Origin: QALR01 sp045124015
Lineage (GTDB): Bacteria; Bacillota; Clostridia; Oscillospirales; CAG-272
Length of the DNA stretch: 14,288 bases
Direction of reading: 5' to 3'
Assembly: GCA_045124015.1 (NCBI GenBank)
Contig: JBGVLA010000016.1
Location: 1 to 14,288, forward strand
Numbering within the stretch: position 1 is the stretch's first letter; every line of letters starts with the position of its first letter. This document shows, piece by piece, positions 1 to 6,956 of this stretch. The notes beneath the pieces are model-generated. The model was not told the origin of the DNA. It saw nothing but the letters and a program-made list of their open reading frames with translations, and made no database searches. The position numbers were made by a program, and so were the translations under genes.

Positions 1-547
1 GGCGTTCCGCAGGAAAAGCACGAACAAGGAGGCCGTCTTTTTTCAAAACACGGGAAAATTCCTTGCCGTCATAGGGTGCGAAAAGATTGATGAGGACATC
101 GATGCTTTCGCTTGGAACGGGGAGATCGAAAATGCTTGCCACAGCAAGGCGCAGACTTTTATCGCGCAGGGATGCCGCATGGATGGCATCGCGGGAAACG
201 TCAATGCCGTAAACGGCTTCGGTTTGCAGGGCGTTTTTGATATTCACGGTATAATATCCCTCGCCGCAGCCTGCATCGAGGATCGTTGCATTCGTGGGAG
301 CGTTTTGGCGGACGATATCGGTAATGGCATTTGAAAGCGGTGCGTAAAAGCCCGCATTCAAGAAGCTTTTGCGCGATTCCACCATGAGCTTATCGTCGCC
401 ATGACGGACGGAGCCGGATTTTGATGGGCGCAGGAGATTGACGTATCCGCGCTTGGAAAGATCAAAGCAATGCTTATTTGGACAAACAAGAGAATTTCCG
501 CTTTTTTCAAAGCGTTCCTTGCAGATGGGACAGGTGAAGAGATTCAT
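1..547 (-). CDS. rlmA: 23S rRNA (guanine-N1)-methyltransferase RlmA, 3' end cut by window edge
   Basis: The protein begins MNLFTCPICKERFEK and carries an N-terminal zinc knuckle (C6, C9, C22, H26; CPIC then CPNKHCFD), followed by the SAM-binding motif ILDAGCGEGYY near residues 90-100. This zinc-ribbon plus Rossmann methyltransferase arrangement is that of RlmA, which methylates N1 of a guanine in helix 35 of 23S rRNA (G745 in E. coli, G748 in the RlmA-II type). The two types cannot be separated here. The start at 547 is supported by GAAGG five bases upstream (minus strand, complement of 553-560). About 182 codons are visible and the C-terminal part lies outside the window. It is separated from the next minus-strand gene by a palindromic repeat, so it is probably transcribed independently. 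Family assignment is confident; the exact target base is inferred. Confidence 0.9.
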   Translation of the reverse strand, partial: MNLFTCPICKERFEKSGNSLVCPNKHCFDLSKRGYVNLLRPSKSGSVRHGDDKLMVESRKSFLNAGFYAPLSNAITDIVRQNAPTNATILDAGCGEGYYTVNIKNALQTEAVYGIDVSRDAIHAASLRDKSLRLAVASIFDLPVPSESIDVLINLFAPYDGKEFSRVLKKDGLLVRAFPAER

Positions 548-605
548 GATATCCTTCTTTCATTAGATTTGTTCGCAAGCCTTAGGTTCTGCGTATCTCC
601 GTGCG

Positions 606-709
606 GTCATCCTGAGCGAAACACCGCCCAGATTCCGCCTGCGGCGATTTTGCTTTCGCAAAATTTCGACTTCGGGCTTCGCCCTTCGCTCAGAATGACG
701 TGGCGGTGT
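606..709. repeat. Intergenic palindromic repeat element with nested hairpins
   Basis: Outer arms GTCATCCTGAGCGAA (606-620) and TTCGCTCAGAATGAC (685-699) are inverted repeats with one mismatch. A second pair, ACACCGCC (621-628) and GGCGGTGT (702-709), is also inverted but lies in a swapped order. Inside are three small hairpins: CCGC/GCGG (635-644), ATTTTGC/GCAAAAT (647-664) and GGGC/GCCC (674-684). The GTCAT..TGAGCGAA text resembles short non-coding repeats seen between genes in many gut Firmicutes; that comparison is from memory. No gene is convincing here: the overlapping 95-codon plus-strand ORF is antisense to rlmA and runs through the repeat. Confidence 0.65.
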
Positions 710-770
710 GTAGTCGAATGGATCTCGCGGACCCAGCATCACGTTCTTTTAAGGTGATCGAACAAGTTTA

Positions 771-1529
771 TTATATATATTTTTCAAAGAGAACGGAAAG
801 CCTGCCTTTTCGGGTCGTTCCGCTTTGCTCGCGGAAATAGGCTTTTCCACGACCGCGCAAAACGAGCTTATCGCCCTCAGCGATTCGCGCATCGGGCTTT
901 GTTGCTTCCGTGTCGTTCAGAAAGACCATACCGCGCGAAATGGCTTCGACGGCATCGCTTCGGGAAACGCCGAAAACGGCGGAAAGCATATTATCCAATC
1001 GCAGAGATGCGACGCTTTCGCGGATAAATTCCGTTTTGATCTTGGGAGGCTCTAAATTTTTGATGGCATCGATGGTGATCTTCAGAGAAGCGGAGCCTGC
1101 TTTTTCAAAATTGGCAAGCAGGTAATCTGCGATGGATTTCATGACGATGATCTGTGCGCCATGCTCGCCGACCAAGATATCACCGATCACGGAGCGTTCG
1201 AGTCCCAATCCCAAAAGCGCACCGAGATAATCTCTGTGCGTAAGCTTTGCGGAGGAGGAACGGCAACGAACAAGACAGAGCGGGTCATCCTCTTCTTCGA
1301 GGACAAAGTCATCCTTTTCCATATATTCGGGCAAAAGAAAGAGAATGGTACGCTCCGCGTCGGGATAACCGCCCCAAAAAACATGATTGGGATATCGGTT
1401 TTTCAGATGTGCCATGGCGGAGGAGCGCTCGCCAAGGCTTAAAAAATGGGTGTTGGTGAGCATATAGCCGTCTTCGCATTTGCGAAGCTTGTCGTCGATA
1501 AGAGAAAGAAGAAGCTCGTTTTCGGTCAT
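771..1529 (-). CDS. ylmH: YlmH-like S4-domain RNA-binding protein
   Basis: The 252-residue protein has the two-part architecture of the YlmH family. An N-terminal domain is seen with the stretch HFLSLGERSSAM and WGGYPDAERTI, and a C-terminal S4 RNA-binding domain spans roughly residues 170-240 (LRLDNMLSAVFGVSRSDAVE ... GDKLVLRGRGKAYF). Family members bind the 50S ribosomal subunit/peptidyl-tRNA, are related to the quality-control factor RqcP, and are often encoded in the sepF/ylmG division cluster. That cluster is not adjacent here. Length is typical. The start is supported by AGAGG a few bases upstream on the minus strand. Several plus-strand ORFs across this gene are shadows. Confident for the family, less so for its exact cellular job. 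Confidence 0.9.
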   Translation of the reverse strand: MTENELLLSLIDDKLRKCEDGYMLTNTHFLSLGERSSAMAHLKNRYPNHVFWGGYPDAERTILFLLPEYMEKDDFVLEEEDDPLCLVRCRSSSAKLTHRDYLGALLGLGLERSVIGDILVGEHGAQIIVMKSIADYLLANFEKAGSASLKITIDAIKNLEPPKIKTEFIRESVASLRLDNMLSAVFGVSRSDAVEAISRGMVFLNDTEATKPDARIAEGDKLVLRGRGKAYFREQSGTTRKGRLSVLFEKYI

Positions 1530-1576
1530 GGAAAACCTCTTTTCTGAAAAATGTTTCGAAATTTGTGAGGGGGGTA

Positions 1577-1605
1577 TTTACAAACGCCTGAATTTATGGT
1601 AAAAT
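1577..1605 (+). promoter_or_regulatory. Sigma-A promoter for ppa
   Basis: TTTACA (1577-1582), a 17-bp spacer and TAAAAT (1600-1605), with an extended -10 TG at 1597-1598. It lies about 40 bp upstream of the pyrophosphatase start. The ribosome site AAAGGCGG (1627-1634) precedes the ATG at 1642 by 7 bases. Confidence 0.75.
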
Positions 1606-1641
1606 TTAGGTGTTAATAAATAAAGAAAGGCGGACATACCA

Positions 1642-2181
1642 ATGGGAAATATTTGGCATGATATGAATCCTGAACGCATCAAACCCGAAAATTTCGTAAG
1701 CGTTATCGAAATCACAAAGGGCTCCAAAAAGAAATACGAGCTTGACAAAGAATGTGGTTACTTGCGTCTCGACAGAATCCTTTATACTTCAACACACTAT
1801 CCCGCAAACTACGGATTTATTCCGCGTACATACGGCGATGACAACGACCCTCTTGACGTTTTGGTGCTTTGTTCCGAGCCCATCGACCCGATGACCTTGG
1901 TGGAAACCTACCCGATCGGCGTCATTACGATGATCGACAACGGACACAGCGACGAAAAGATCATTGCCATTCCGCTTCAGGACCCCAACTACAATATGTA
2001 CCGCGATATCGGTGCGCTTCCGCTCCACATTTTTGAAGAAATGCGCCATTTCTTTACCGTTTATAAGGCGCTTGAAAATAAGGAAACGGCGGTTCATGAG
2101 GTGCAGGGCAGAGAAGCGGCGCTTGCCATCATTCAGCAGTGTATCGACCGTTATCAGGAAAAATTCGGCGATAAGGAATAA
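1642..2181 (+). CDS. ppa: Inorganic pyrophosphatase, class A (family I)
   Basis: Soluble enzyme that hydrolyses pyrophosphate to two phosphates, pulling biosynthetic reactions forward. The family signature D-N-D-P-L-D is present at residues 67-72 (in YGDDNDPLDVLVL), giving the Mg-binding aspartates. Other conserved blocks visible are the substrate-side YELDK near residue 32, HYPANYGFIP (52-61) and the IPLQDPNY stretch. At 179 residues it has the usual length of bacterial family I enzymes and lacks the CBS/DHH architecture of family II. It has its own extended -10 promoter and a downstream hairpin, so it is monocistronic. Antisense and shifted ORFs in the same span are shadows. Confidence 0.96.
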   Translation: MGNIWHDMNPERIKPENFVSVIEITKGSKKKYELDKECGYLRLDRILYTSTHYPANYGFIPRTYGDDNDPLDVLVLCSEPIDPMTLVETYPIGVITMIDNGHSDEKIIAIPLQDPNYNMYRDIGALPLHIFEEMRHFFTVYKALENKETAVHEVQGREAALAIIQQCIDRYQEKFGDKE

Positions 2182-2202
2182 AGATTCTGAAAGCCGCAGG
2201 AT

Positions 2203-2232
2203 ACGGGCGACCGCAAGGTCGCCCGTTGTGTT
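2203..2232 (+). terminator. Hairpin terminator after ppa
   Basis: A perfect 10-bp stem, ACGGGCGACC (2203-2212) with GGTCGCCCGT (2217-2226), closed by a GCAA tetraloop, followed by TGTGTTT. The U-tract is weak but the position, 22 bases after the ppa stop and before the convergent mnmM gene, supports the role. No gene or other signal is seen between it and 2322. Confidence 0.7.
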
Positions 2233-2322
2233 TATGAACGTCCGATAGTTCCGCTGTCGAGCATTGCTTCTTATTTTGGCGAAGTGAAAATACAGCGGCA
2301 ATCGGGTGCGGGTACTACCCGA

Positions 2323-2874
2323 TCATCTTTTCTCAACCAAGAAGAAGAACGGCGATGTGGGAGAATTGACGATCTTGAATTTGCAGGCGCAAAGCTGTTT
2401 GCGGTCAAGCGTTGCAAGAAAATCGTCGATGAGATTGCCCTCAATGGTGCCTTCCTCATGACCGGGATACACGGCGATGAGCAGTGCGCCGTCCGCGTCA
2501 AGCAGGTCGATGGCGGCTTCAATGGCGATCATCGTGGTGTCGCGCTTGGTGGTGATGGATTTATCTCCGCCCGGAAGAAAGCCGAGATTGAACATGCCGA
2601 TGCAAATTTTTTCGCTTACGTAGTTTTTGACGTTGGAGTGAGAATCGAGAATAAGGGTGTAGTTTTTCGGCGCGTTTTCGCGTTCGAGAAGACCGCGACT
2701 GCTTTCCAGCGCTTGGGGCTGGATATCGAAGGCGTAGACCTTGCCTTCTTCACCGACAGCCTCTGAGAGCCAGAGGGTATCGTGTCCGTTGCCCATCGTA
2801 AAGTCAACGGCAATACCGCCCTTTTTGATATGAGGAATCAGAAAATTCTTTTCCACTTCGAGTAAGTTTATCAT
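2323..2874 (-). CDS. mnmM: tRNA wobble-uridine methyltransferase MnmM (YtqB-like)
   Basis: A 183-residue Rossmann methyltransferase of the former 'putative rRNA methylase' family. SAM-binding motif VDFTMGNGHDT lies at residues 23-33, an acidic residue follows at D50 (YAFDIQP), and the family block FNLGFLPGGDK is at 95-105. B. subtilis YtqB of this family is MnmM, which methylates 5-aminomethyl-2-thiouridine at the tRNA wobble position; that function is carried over by family. It starts 2 bases after the stop of the upstream hydrolase gene, with AGGTAA as a weak ribosome site inside that gene's end, suggesting a two-gene operon with translational coupling. Length is usual for the family. Confidence 0.85.
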   Translation of the reverse strand: MINLLEVEKNFLIPHIKKGGIAVDFTMGNGHDTLWLSEAVGEEGKVYAFDIQPQALESSRGLLERENAPKNYTLILDSHSNVKNYVSEKICIGMFNLGFLPGGDKSITTKRDTTMIAIEAAIDLLDADGALLIAVYPGHEEGTIEGNLIDDFLATLDRKQLCACKFKIVNSPTSPFFFLVEKR

Positions 2875-2876
2875 AC

Positions 2877-3845
2877 TTATTTACCTGTACTTTCTGAGAA
2901 ATTAAAGCATTTTTTGAAAAATGCGAGGATTCGTTTTTCGTATTCTTCCTGTTTGAGCAGGAAACACATTCCGTGTTCCGCTTCGTCAACGGTGAAAAAT
3001 TCCTTGTCGGATACGCAAGCTGCATGATTTTCTACCGACATTTCATAGGGAACAAAGCGGTCCTTTTTGCCATGCGCGAAGAAGATCGGCACCTTGCAGG
3101 TTTTCATCGCGTCGATGGTGGTGGCTTCCTTGAGCCCGAAATGCGCGAGCAGATGCGAGATCGGTCTTGCAAAGTGTGCAAACGGGAAAACGGGAATGGT
3201 GTTTGTCGCCTTCAAAACGGAGCAGACGACCTCCCAAGGAGAGGTGAAGCCGCAATCCGCGATGACGCCCTTGACATTTTTCGGCATATCGAGCGCGGTC
3301 GTCATGAGGACGGTTGAAGCACCCATGGAAACGCCGTCCATGATGATGGGAAGCTCCGAGCCAAATTCACGGTTGATCACGTCGAGCCACTTACGGCAAT
3401 CGTAGCGTTCTTTCACGCCGAGGGTGATGTATTTGCCCTCACTTCTGCCGCAGGCGCGTTGGTCAGGGCAGACGATGTTGATGTGATGCTTATGATAAAA
3501 GGGAAGCACCATGGAAAAATCCGATGCGCCCGTTCCGCGATAGCCGTGCATGAGGAGAACGGTGGCAACGGCATTTTCCGCCTCCAAAACGTCGGCGTAA
3601 AGGGTCAGACCGTCATGAGATTTGATGCTGAGCGTGCGACGGGGTTGCGCGAAATACCATTCTTTATCGCGTTTGATCTGTTCACGAAACGGTGCGAATG
3701 CGGGCATGAGGGAGGCGGTATCCACGGAGGATTTTCCGCTTTCGGGCTTTCTGCCGAGTGCGCCGCGGAACATGAGCGTTACGGTGATAAACGAGGCGAT
3801 CAAAAACACTGCCAGAATGCCAAGGAGAATATATAACCACAACAT
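2877..3845 (-). CDS. Membrane-anchored alpha/beta hydrolase
   Basis: A 322-residue serine hydrolase with one N-terminal hydrophobic segment (residues about 3-26) that should anchor it in the membrane. The alpha/beta-hydrolase fold is shown by the oxyanion-hole block LLMHGYRG (98-104), the nucleophile elbow G-V-S-M-G (S173), the acid in HGKKDRFVP (D262) and the catalytic His in AEHGMC (H291). This is the pattern of the YqkD/BEM46-like group, and the substrate is unknown. The start is supported by AAAGGA 9 bases upstream and by a promoter at 3878-3906. It is the first gene of an apparent operon with mnmM. Whether the hydrolytic domain faces the cytoplasm is not determined by the sequence. Confidence 0.9.
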   Translation of the reverse strand: MLWLYILLGILAVFLIASFITVTLMFRGALGRKPESGKSSVDTASLMPAFAPFREQIKRDKEWYFAQPRRTLSIKSHDGLTLYADVLEAENAVATVLLMHGYRGTGASDFSMVLPFYHKHHINIVCPDQRACGRSEGKYITLGVKERYDCRKWLDVINREFGSELPIIMDGVSMGASTVLMTTALDMPKNVKGVIADCGFTSPWEVVCSVLKATNTIPVFPFAHFARPISHLLAHFGLKEATTIDAMKTCKVPIFFAHGKKDRFVPYEMSVENHAACVSDKEFFTVDEAEHGMCFLLKQEEYEKRILAFFKKCFNFSESTGK

Positions 3846-3877
3846 ATGTAAGATTCCTTTCAGAGAAATAATATAGT

Positions 3878-3906
3878 ATTATAGCACAAAGCGCTTGGCA
3901 ATACAA
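3878..3906 (-). promoter_or_regulatory. Promoter for the hydrolase-mnmM operon
   Basis: Read on the minus strand: TTGTAT (complement of 3901-3906), 17-bp spacer, TATAAT (complement of 3878-3883) with an extended -10 TGC. The spacer contains the palindrome AAGCGCTT (3889-3896), a possible operator. It matches the central part of CcpA cre sites but not the flanks. Confidence 0.75.
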
Positions 3907-3926
3907 GGGTGTCGATGTAAAATTTG

Positions 3927-4388
3927 TCAGTCTTCGGGCATTTCGATGCGGAAGCTTCGGTGATGTACCATCGTGGAAAAAACGATCTGCGTTTTCGTTC
4001 TGCCGAAGCCTTGTAATTTGCTGATGAATTTATCCAAATGGTCGGTGCTTTCAAAGACGGTTTGGATGAGGACGGAATATTCACCTGTAACGTGGCTCGC
4101 TTCAATGACATCGGGGCAATCCGTTAAAAACGGATACAGCTCGGCTTTGCGGTCGGGTGTTACCTCTAAATTGATAAAGGCGCGGACGGGATGACCCAAA
4201 ACGGCGGTATCGCTGATATTGGCGTGATAGCCGAGTAGTATCCCTGCTTTTTCCATCGCGGAGATACGGGCGGCAACGGTCGGCGCGGAGGTGAAGACCT
4301 TTTCGGCGATCGTTTTGATGGGAGTACGGGCATTATCCTTTAAGATATTCAAAATGGCAATGTCGATTTTATCAAGATTGTGTTTCAT
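3927..4388 (-). CDS. Lrp/AsnC-family transcriptional regulator
   Basis: A 153-residue protein with an N-terminal winged helix-turn-helix (residues about 4-62; LDKIDIAILNILKDNART opening and SAPTVAARISAMEKAGIL recognition helix) and a C-terminal RAM/AsnC ligand-binding domain (about 65-145; FINLEV, CPDVIEASHVTGEYSVLI). Lrp-type proteins form octamers or dimers and respond to amino acids. It is transcribed divergently from aspA across a 234-bp AT-rich region that holds promoters for both and three TGCAAA direct repeats, so aspartate metabolism and its own gene are natural targets (inference). Ribosome site CGAGG lies 5 bases upstream of the ATG. The specific effector cannot be read from the sequence. 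Confidence 0.92.
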   Translation of the reverse strand: MKHNLDKIDIAILNILKDNARTPIKTIAEKVFTSAPTVAARISAMEKAGILLGYHANISDTAVLGHPVRAFINLEVTPDRKAELYPFLTDCPDVIEASHVTGEYSVLIQTVFESTDHLDKFISKLQGFGRTKTQIVFSTMVHHRSFRIEMPED

Positions 4389-4427
4389 AAAAGCCTCGTT
4401 TTTTTATATTTTGATCGTTCAATTACA

Positions 4428-4455
4428 ATTTTACCTTTTTTTATAAAAAAATCAA
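4428..4455 (-). promoter_or_regulatory. Promoter for the Lrp-family gene
   Basis: Read on the minus strand: TTGATT (complement of 4450-4455), 16-bp spacer, TAAAAT (complement of 4428-4433), about 40 bp from the start codon. The region is very AT-rich, so chance matches are possible. Confidence 0.5.
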
Positions 4456-4482
4456 GATGAAAATTTTATTTTATTAAGAAAA

Positions 4483-4539
4483 ATATGCAAATTATTTATC
4501 TTATTTGAATATGCAAAAAATATATTTACAAAATGCAAA
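4483..4539 (+). promoter_or_regulatory. Three TGCAAA direct repeats, candidate Lrp-type operator
   Basis: ATATGCAAA occurs at 4483-4491 and 4509-4517, and AAATGCAAA at 4531-4539. The cores are 26 and 22 bp apart, about two helical turns. The third copy lies inside the spacer of the proposed aspA promoter (4525-4553). Their position between an Lrp-family gene and aspA suggests operator sites; this is inference. Confidence 0.45.
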
Positions 4540-4553
4540 TTTCGTTTTATTAT
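4525..4553 (+). promoter_or_regulatory. Promoter for aspA
   Basis: TTTACA (4525-4530), 17-bp spacer, TATTAT (4548-4553). A second candidate lies closer to the gene: TTGAAA (4568-4573), 16-bp spacer, TATAAA (4590-4595). Either or both could serve aspA. Confidence 0.5.
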
Positions 4554-4622
4554 GATTTGTGGAAATTTTGAAATACCCCTAAATTTTGATATAAATTCAG
4601 ATGAAAGGTTTGGATAAAGACA

Positions 4623-6047
4623 ATGAATGAAGAAATGATGATGAGAATCGAACATGACTCGATCGGCGACCTTGAAGTACCTGTTGACGCGTATTATGGC
4701 GTTCAGTCTCTCCGCGGTGCTCGTAACTTTAAGATCACAGGCACAGGCCTCCATCCTCTTTTTATTAAAAATATGGCAAGAATCAAGAAGGCGTGTGCGC
4801 TCGTAAACGGTCATATCGGCACGTTTTCTTCCGACAAAGTAGATGCGATCGTTGCAGCTTGCGATGAGATCATTGCAGGCGGTCTTATGGATGAATTTAT
4901 CTCCGATGCGATTCAGGGTGGTGCAGGTACCACCGCAAACATGAACGCAAACGAAGTCATCGCAAACCGTGCCATCGAAATCCTCGGCGGTAAAAAAGGC
5001 GATTATTCCATCGTTCACCCCAATGACCACGTAAACAACGCACAGTCCACAAACGACGTCATTCCTACCGCAGGTAAAATGACCGTTATCGATCTTATCC
5101 AGCCTCTTCTCGTCAGCCTTCATACCTTGGTGCTTGCTTTTGAAGGCAAGGCAAAGGAATTTGACGGTATCATCAAGATGGGCAGAACACAGCTTCAGGA
5201 TGCAGTTCCGATCCGTCTTGGTCAGGAATTTGCCGCTTATGCCGCTGCGATCCGCCGCGATATCAGACGTATTGAATATGCGGAGAAAGAAATGCACTCC
5301 ATCAATATGGGCGGTAGTGCGATCGGTACTTCCATCAACGTTGACCCCGTATATCTCGAGGAGATCAGCAAGGTTCTTTCTGCGGTTGCAGGCTATGAAC
5401 TCAACTCCTGCGATGACCTTATCGACGGTACACAGAATCTTGACGGTTACGTTGCCGTTTCCTCTGCGCTCAAGACCTGCTGTGTAAACCTTTCTAAGAT
5501 CGCAAATGACCTTCGTCTTATGTCCAGCGGTCCTCGTACCGGTATCGGCGAGATCATGCTTCCTCCGAAGCAGAACGGTTCTTCCATCATGCCCGGTAAG
5601 ATCAACCCCGTTATCCCTGAGGTCGTAAACCAGGTCGCATTCCTCGTGATCGGTCATGACGCGACCATCACCGCTGCTGCTGAAGCAGGTCAGCTCGAAC
5701 TCAATGCATTTGAACCCGTTCTTTTCTATCAGCTCTTTGAATCCATTTCCGCTATGACAGGCGCTGTAGATACCTTCATTGAAAACTGTGTCATCGGCAT
5801 TCGTGCAAACGAAAAGCATTGCGTTGCAAACGTAGAAAAGAGCACAGGTATCGTTACTGCAATGGCTCCTTATATCGGTTATCAGCGTTCCGCTGCTATC
5901 GCAAAGGAATCTCTTGCAACAGGTGTTTCCGTTCGTGAGATCATTCTTCGTGATGCGATCATGAGCGAAGCAGAGCTCAATGACCTTCTTGATGCTCGTG
6001 CAATGACAGAAGCGCGTGCCCTCGATACCAGCAAGGTTAAAGCATAA
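4623..6047 (+). CDS. aspA: Aspartate ammonia-lyase (aspartase)
   Basis: Cytosolic enzyme that converts L-aspartate to fumarate and ammonia. The 474-residue protein has the fumarase/aspartase superfamily blocks: TTANMN (103-108), NDHVNNAQSTND (134-145), GRTQLQDAVP (187-196) and the flexible catalytic loop signature GSSIMPGKINP (319-329), with S321 as the likely catalytic serine. The continuation VIPEVVNQV after the signature is the aspartase rather than the fumarase C version, as are the N-terminal RIEHDSIGDLEVP and DAYYGVQSLR. A weak GGATAA site precedes the ATG at 4623. Internal ATGs at 4635-4643 (MMMRIEHD) are alternative starts that would fit the family's usual N-terminus slightly better. 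It is divergent from an Lrp-family gene and followed by a strong terminator. The 684-codon antisense ORF across it is a shadow. Confidence 0.95.
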   Translation: MNEEMMMRIEHDSIGDLEVPVDAYYGVQSLRGARNFKITGTGLHPLFIKNMARIKKACALVNGHIGTFSSDKVDAIVAACDEIIAGGLMDEFISDAIQGGAGTTANMNANEVIANRAIEILGGKKGDYSIVHPNDHVNNAQSTNDVIPTAGKMTVIDLIQPLLVSLHTLVLAFEGKAKEFDGIIKMGRTQLQDAVPIRLGQEFAAYAAAIRRDIRRIEYAEKEMHSINMGGSAIGTSINVDPVYLEEISKVLSAVAGYELNSCDDLIDGTQNLDGYVAVSSALKTCCVNLSKIANDLRLMSSGPRTGIGEIMLPPKQNGSSIMPGKINPVIPEVVNQVAFLVIGHDATITAAAEAGQLELNAFEPVLFYQLFESISAMTGAVDTFIENCVIGIRANEKHCVANVEKSTGIVTAMAPYIGYQRSAAIAKESLATGVSVREIILRDAIMSEAELNDLLDARAMTEARALDTSKVKA

Positions 6048-6065
6048 ATTACATAAAATCAGACA

Positions 6066-6103
6066 AAGGCAATACCAATCTTTCGGTATTGCCTTGATTT
6101 TTT
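6066..6103 (+). terminator. Intrinsic terminator of aspA
   Basis: An 11-bp perfect stem AAGGCAATACC (6066-6076) / GGTATTGCCTT (6085-6095) with an 8-nt loop, then GA and six T (6098-6103). It begins 19 bases after the aspA stop. Confidence 0.9.
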
Positions 6104-6122
6104 GCGCGAAATATGATATACT
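6094..6122 (+). promoter_or_regulatory. Promoter for the HAD hydrolase gene
   Basis: TTGATT (6094-6099), 17-bp spacer, TATACT (6117-6122) with an extended -10 TG at 6114-6115. The -35 box sits in the end of the aspA terminator stem and its T-tract. Ribosome site AGGGAG (6145-6150) is 8 bases before the ATG at 6159. Confidence 0.7.
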
Positions 6123-6158
6123 AAGTCCATCATAAAACTTATATAGGGAGAAATACAA

Positions 6159-6875
6159 ATGATTCGTTTGATTGCTTTTGACCTTGACGGTACACTGACT
6201 CAACATAAGACCAAGCTTGAACCTGCAAACTATGAGATTTTGGTGGAGCTTTCTAAAAAATATAAGCTTCTGATGGCAGGCGCAGGTGCTTGTATGCGAA
6301 TTTTTAATCAGATGAATGAATTCCCGATCGATATTATTGGTAATTACGGTTTGGAATTTGCGGAATATGACCATGAAAAGAAGACCTTGAATGTTTTGGA
6401 AAGCAACGTGCTTCCTTGCGACCGCGAAAGTGTAGAACGCCGTGTTACCATGATTCGTGAAAAATACGGTTATACCGATTTCGTTGGCGATAACGTACAG
6501 TATCATGCGTCGGGTTGTGTAACATTCCCGCTTCTCGGTACGGCGGCAAATATTGAAGATAAATTGTCCTTTGACCCTGACCGAGTAAAACGCCGTGCAT
6601 TTTATGATGACGTTTGCGAGATTTTCAACGAATATAATGTCTTTGTTGGCGGTTCTTCTTCGTTTGATATGGCTCCCAAGCCTTTCAATAAGTATTATGC
6701 CATCAAAAAATATTGTGAGAAAATGGGCATTGCAGAAGATGAAATCGCGTTTGTCGGTGATGATTACGGTCCCGGCGGTAATGATGAATCCGTTTATAAA
6801 TCTCCGATTCGTTTTATCACGATCGATGATTATCGTACTTTCCCCGAAGTGATTCGCGGTGCAGGACTTCTCTAA
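6159..6875 (+). CDS. HAD-superfamily phosphatase resembling eukaryotic-type phosphomannomutase
   Basis: A 238-residue haloacid-dehalogenase-fold protein. Motif I is F-D-L-D-G-T-L-T (residues 7-14), with D8 the nucleophile and D10 the acid/base. The C-terminal metal-binding motif is FVGDDYGPGGND (198-209). The GGSSSFDMAPKPFNKYYAIK stretch and the PGGND ending match the layout of eukaryotic PMM (GGQ-SFD ... KRY ... SPGGND), a C2-cap (HAD-IIB) group. It could therefore be a hexose-phosphate mutase or a sugar-phosphate phosphatase. The arginines that PMM uses to bind the second phosphate are not obviously conserved, so I do not call it a mutase. It is monocistronic, between its own promoter and the hairpin at 6921-6949. 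Confidence 0.85.
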   Translation: MIRLIAFDLDGTLTQHKTKLEPANYEILVELSKKYKLLMAGAGACMRIFNQMNEFPIDIIGNYGLEFAEYDHEKKTLNVLESNVLPCDRESVERRVTMIREKYGYTDFVGDNVQYHASGCVTFPLLGTAANIEDKLSFDPDRVKRRAFYDDVCEIFNEYNVFVGGSSSFDMAPKPFNKYYAIKKYCEKMGIAEDEIAFVGDDYGPGGNDESVYKSPIRFITIDDYRTFPEVIRGAGLL

Positions 6876-6891
6876 AATTTGTATTTTCCTG

Positions 6892-6920
6892 TTGACTTTT
6901 CTTACAAAATGTGATATGAT
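6892..6920 (+). promoter_or_regulatory. Near-consensus promoter directly upstream of a terminator hairpin
   Basis: TTGACT (6892-6897), 17-bp spacer, TATGAT (6915-6920), extended -10 TG at 6912-6913. It lies 17 bases after the HAD stop codon. The predicted start site, near 6927, falls at the base of the GC part of the next hairpin. Confidence 0.6.
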
Positions 6921-6949
6921 AAAAAAGCCGTCGGTACGGCGGCTTTTTT
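6921..6949 (+). terminator. Intrinsic terminator after the HAD gene
   Basis: Stem AAAAAAGCCG with CGGCTTTTTT, extended inward by T6931-G6939, C6932-G6938 and G6933-C6937. Six T (6944-6949) end it. The flanking A/T runs make it work in principle in both directions. It is 45 bases after the HAD stop. Confidence 0.8.
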
Positions 6950-6956
6950 GTTACAG

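Noticed and set aside
2284..3836. Plus-strand ORFs of 65-160 codons over mnmM and the hydrolase
   Set aside because: Antisense shadows of two well-supported minus-strand genes, without ribosome sites or domains.
4452..6506. Minus-strand open frame of 684 codons
   Set aside because: It is antisense to aspA and part of the HAD gene, both clearly real, and its translation shows no recognisable domain; a long shadow frame produced by aspA codon use.
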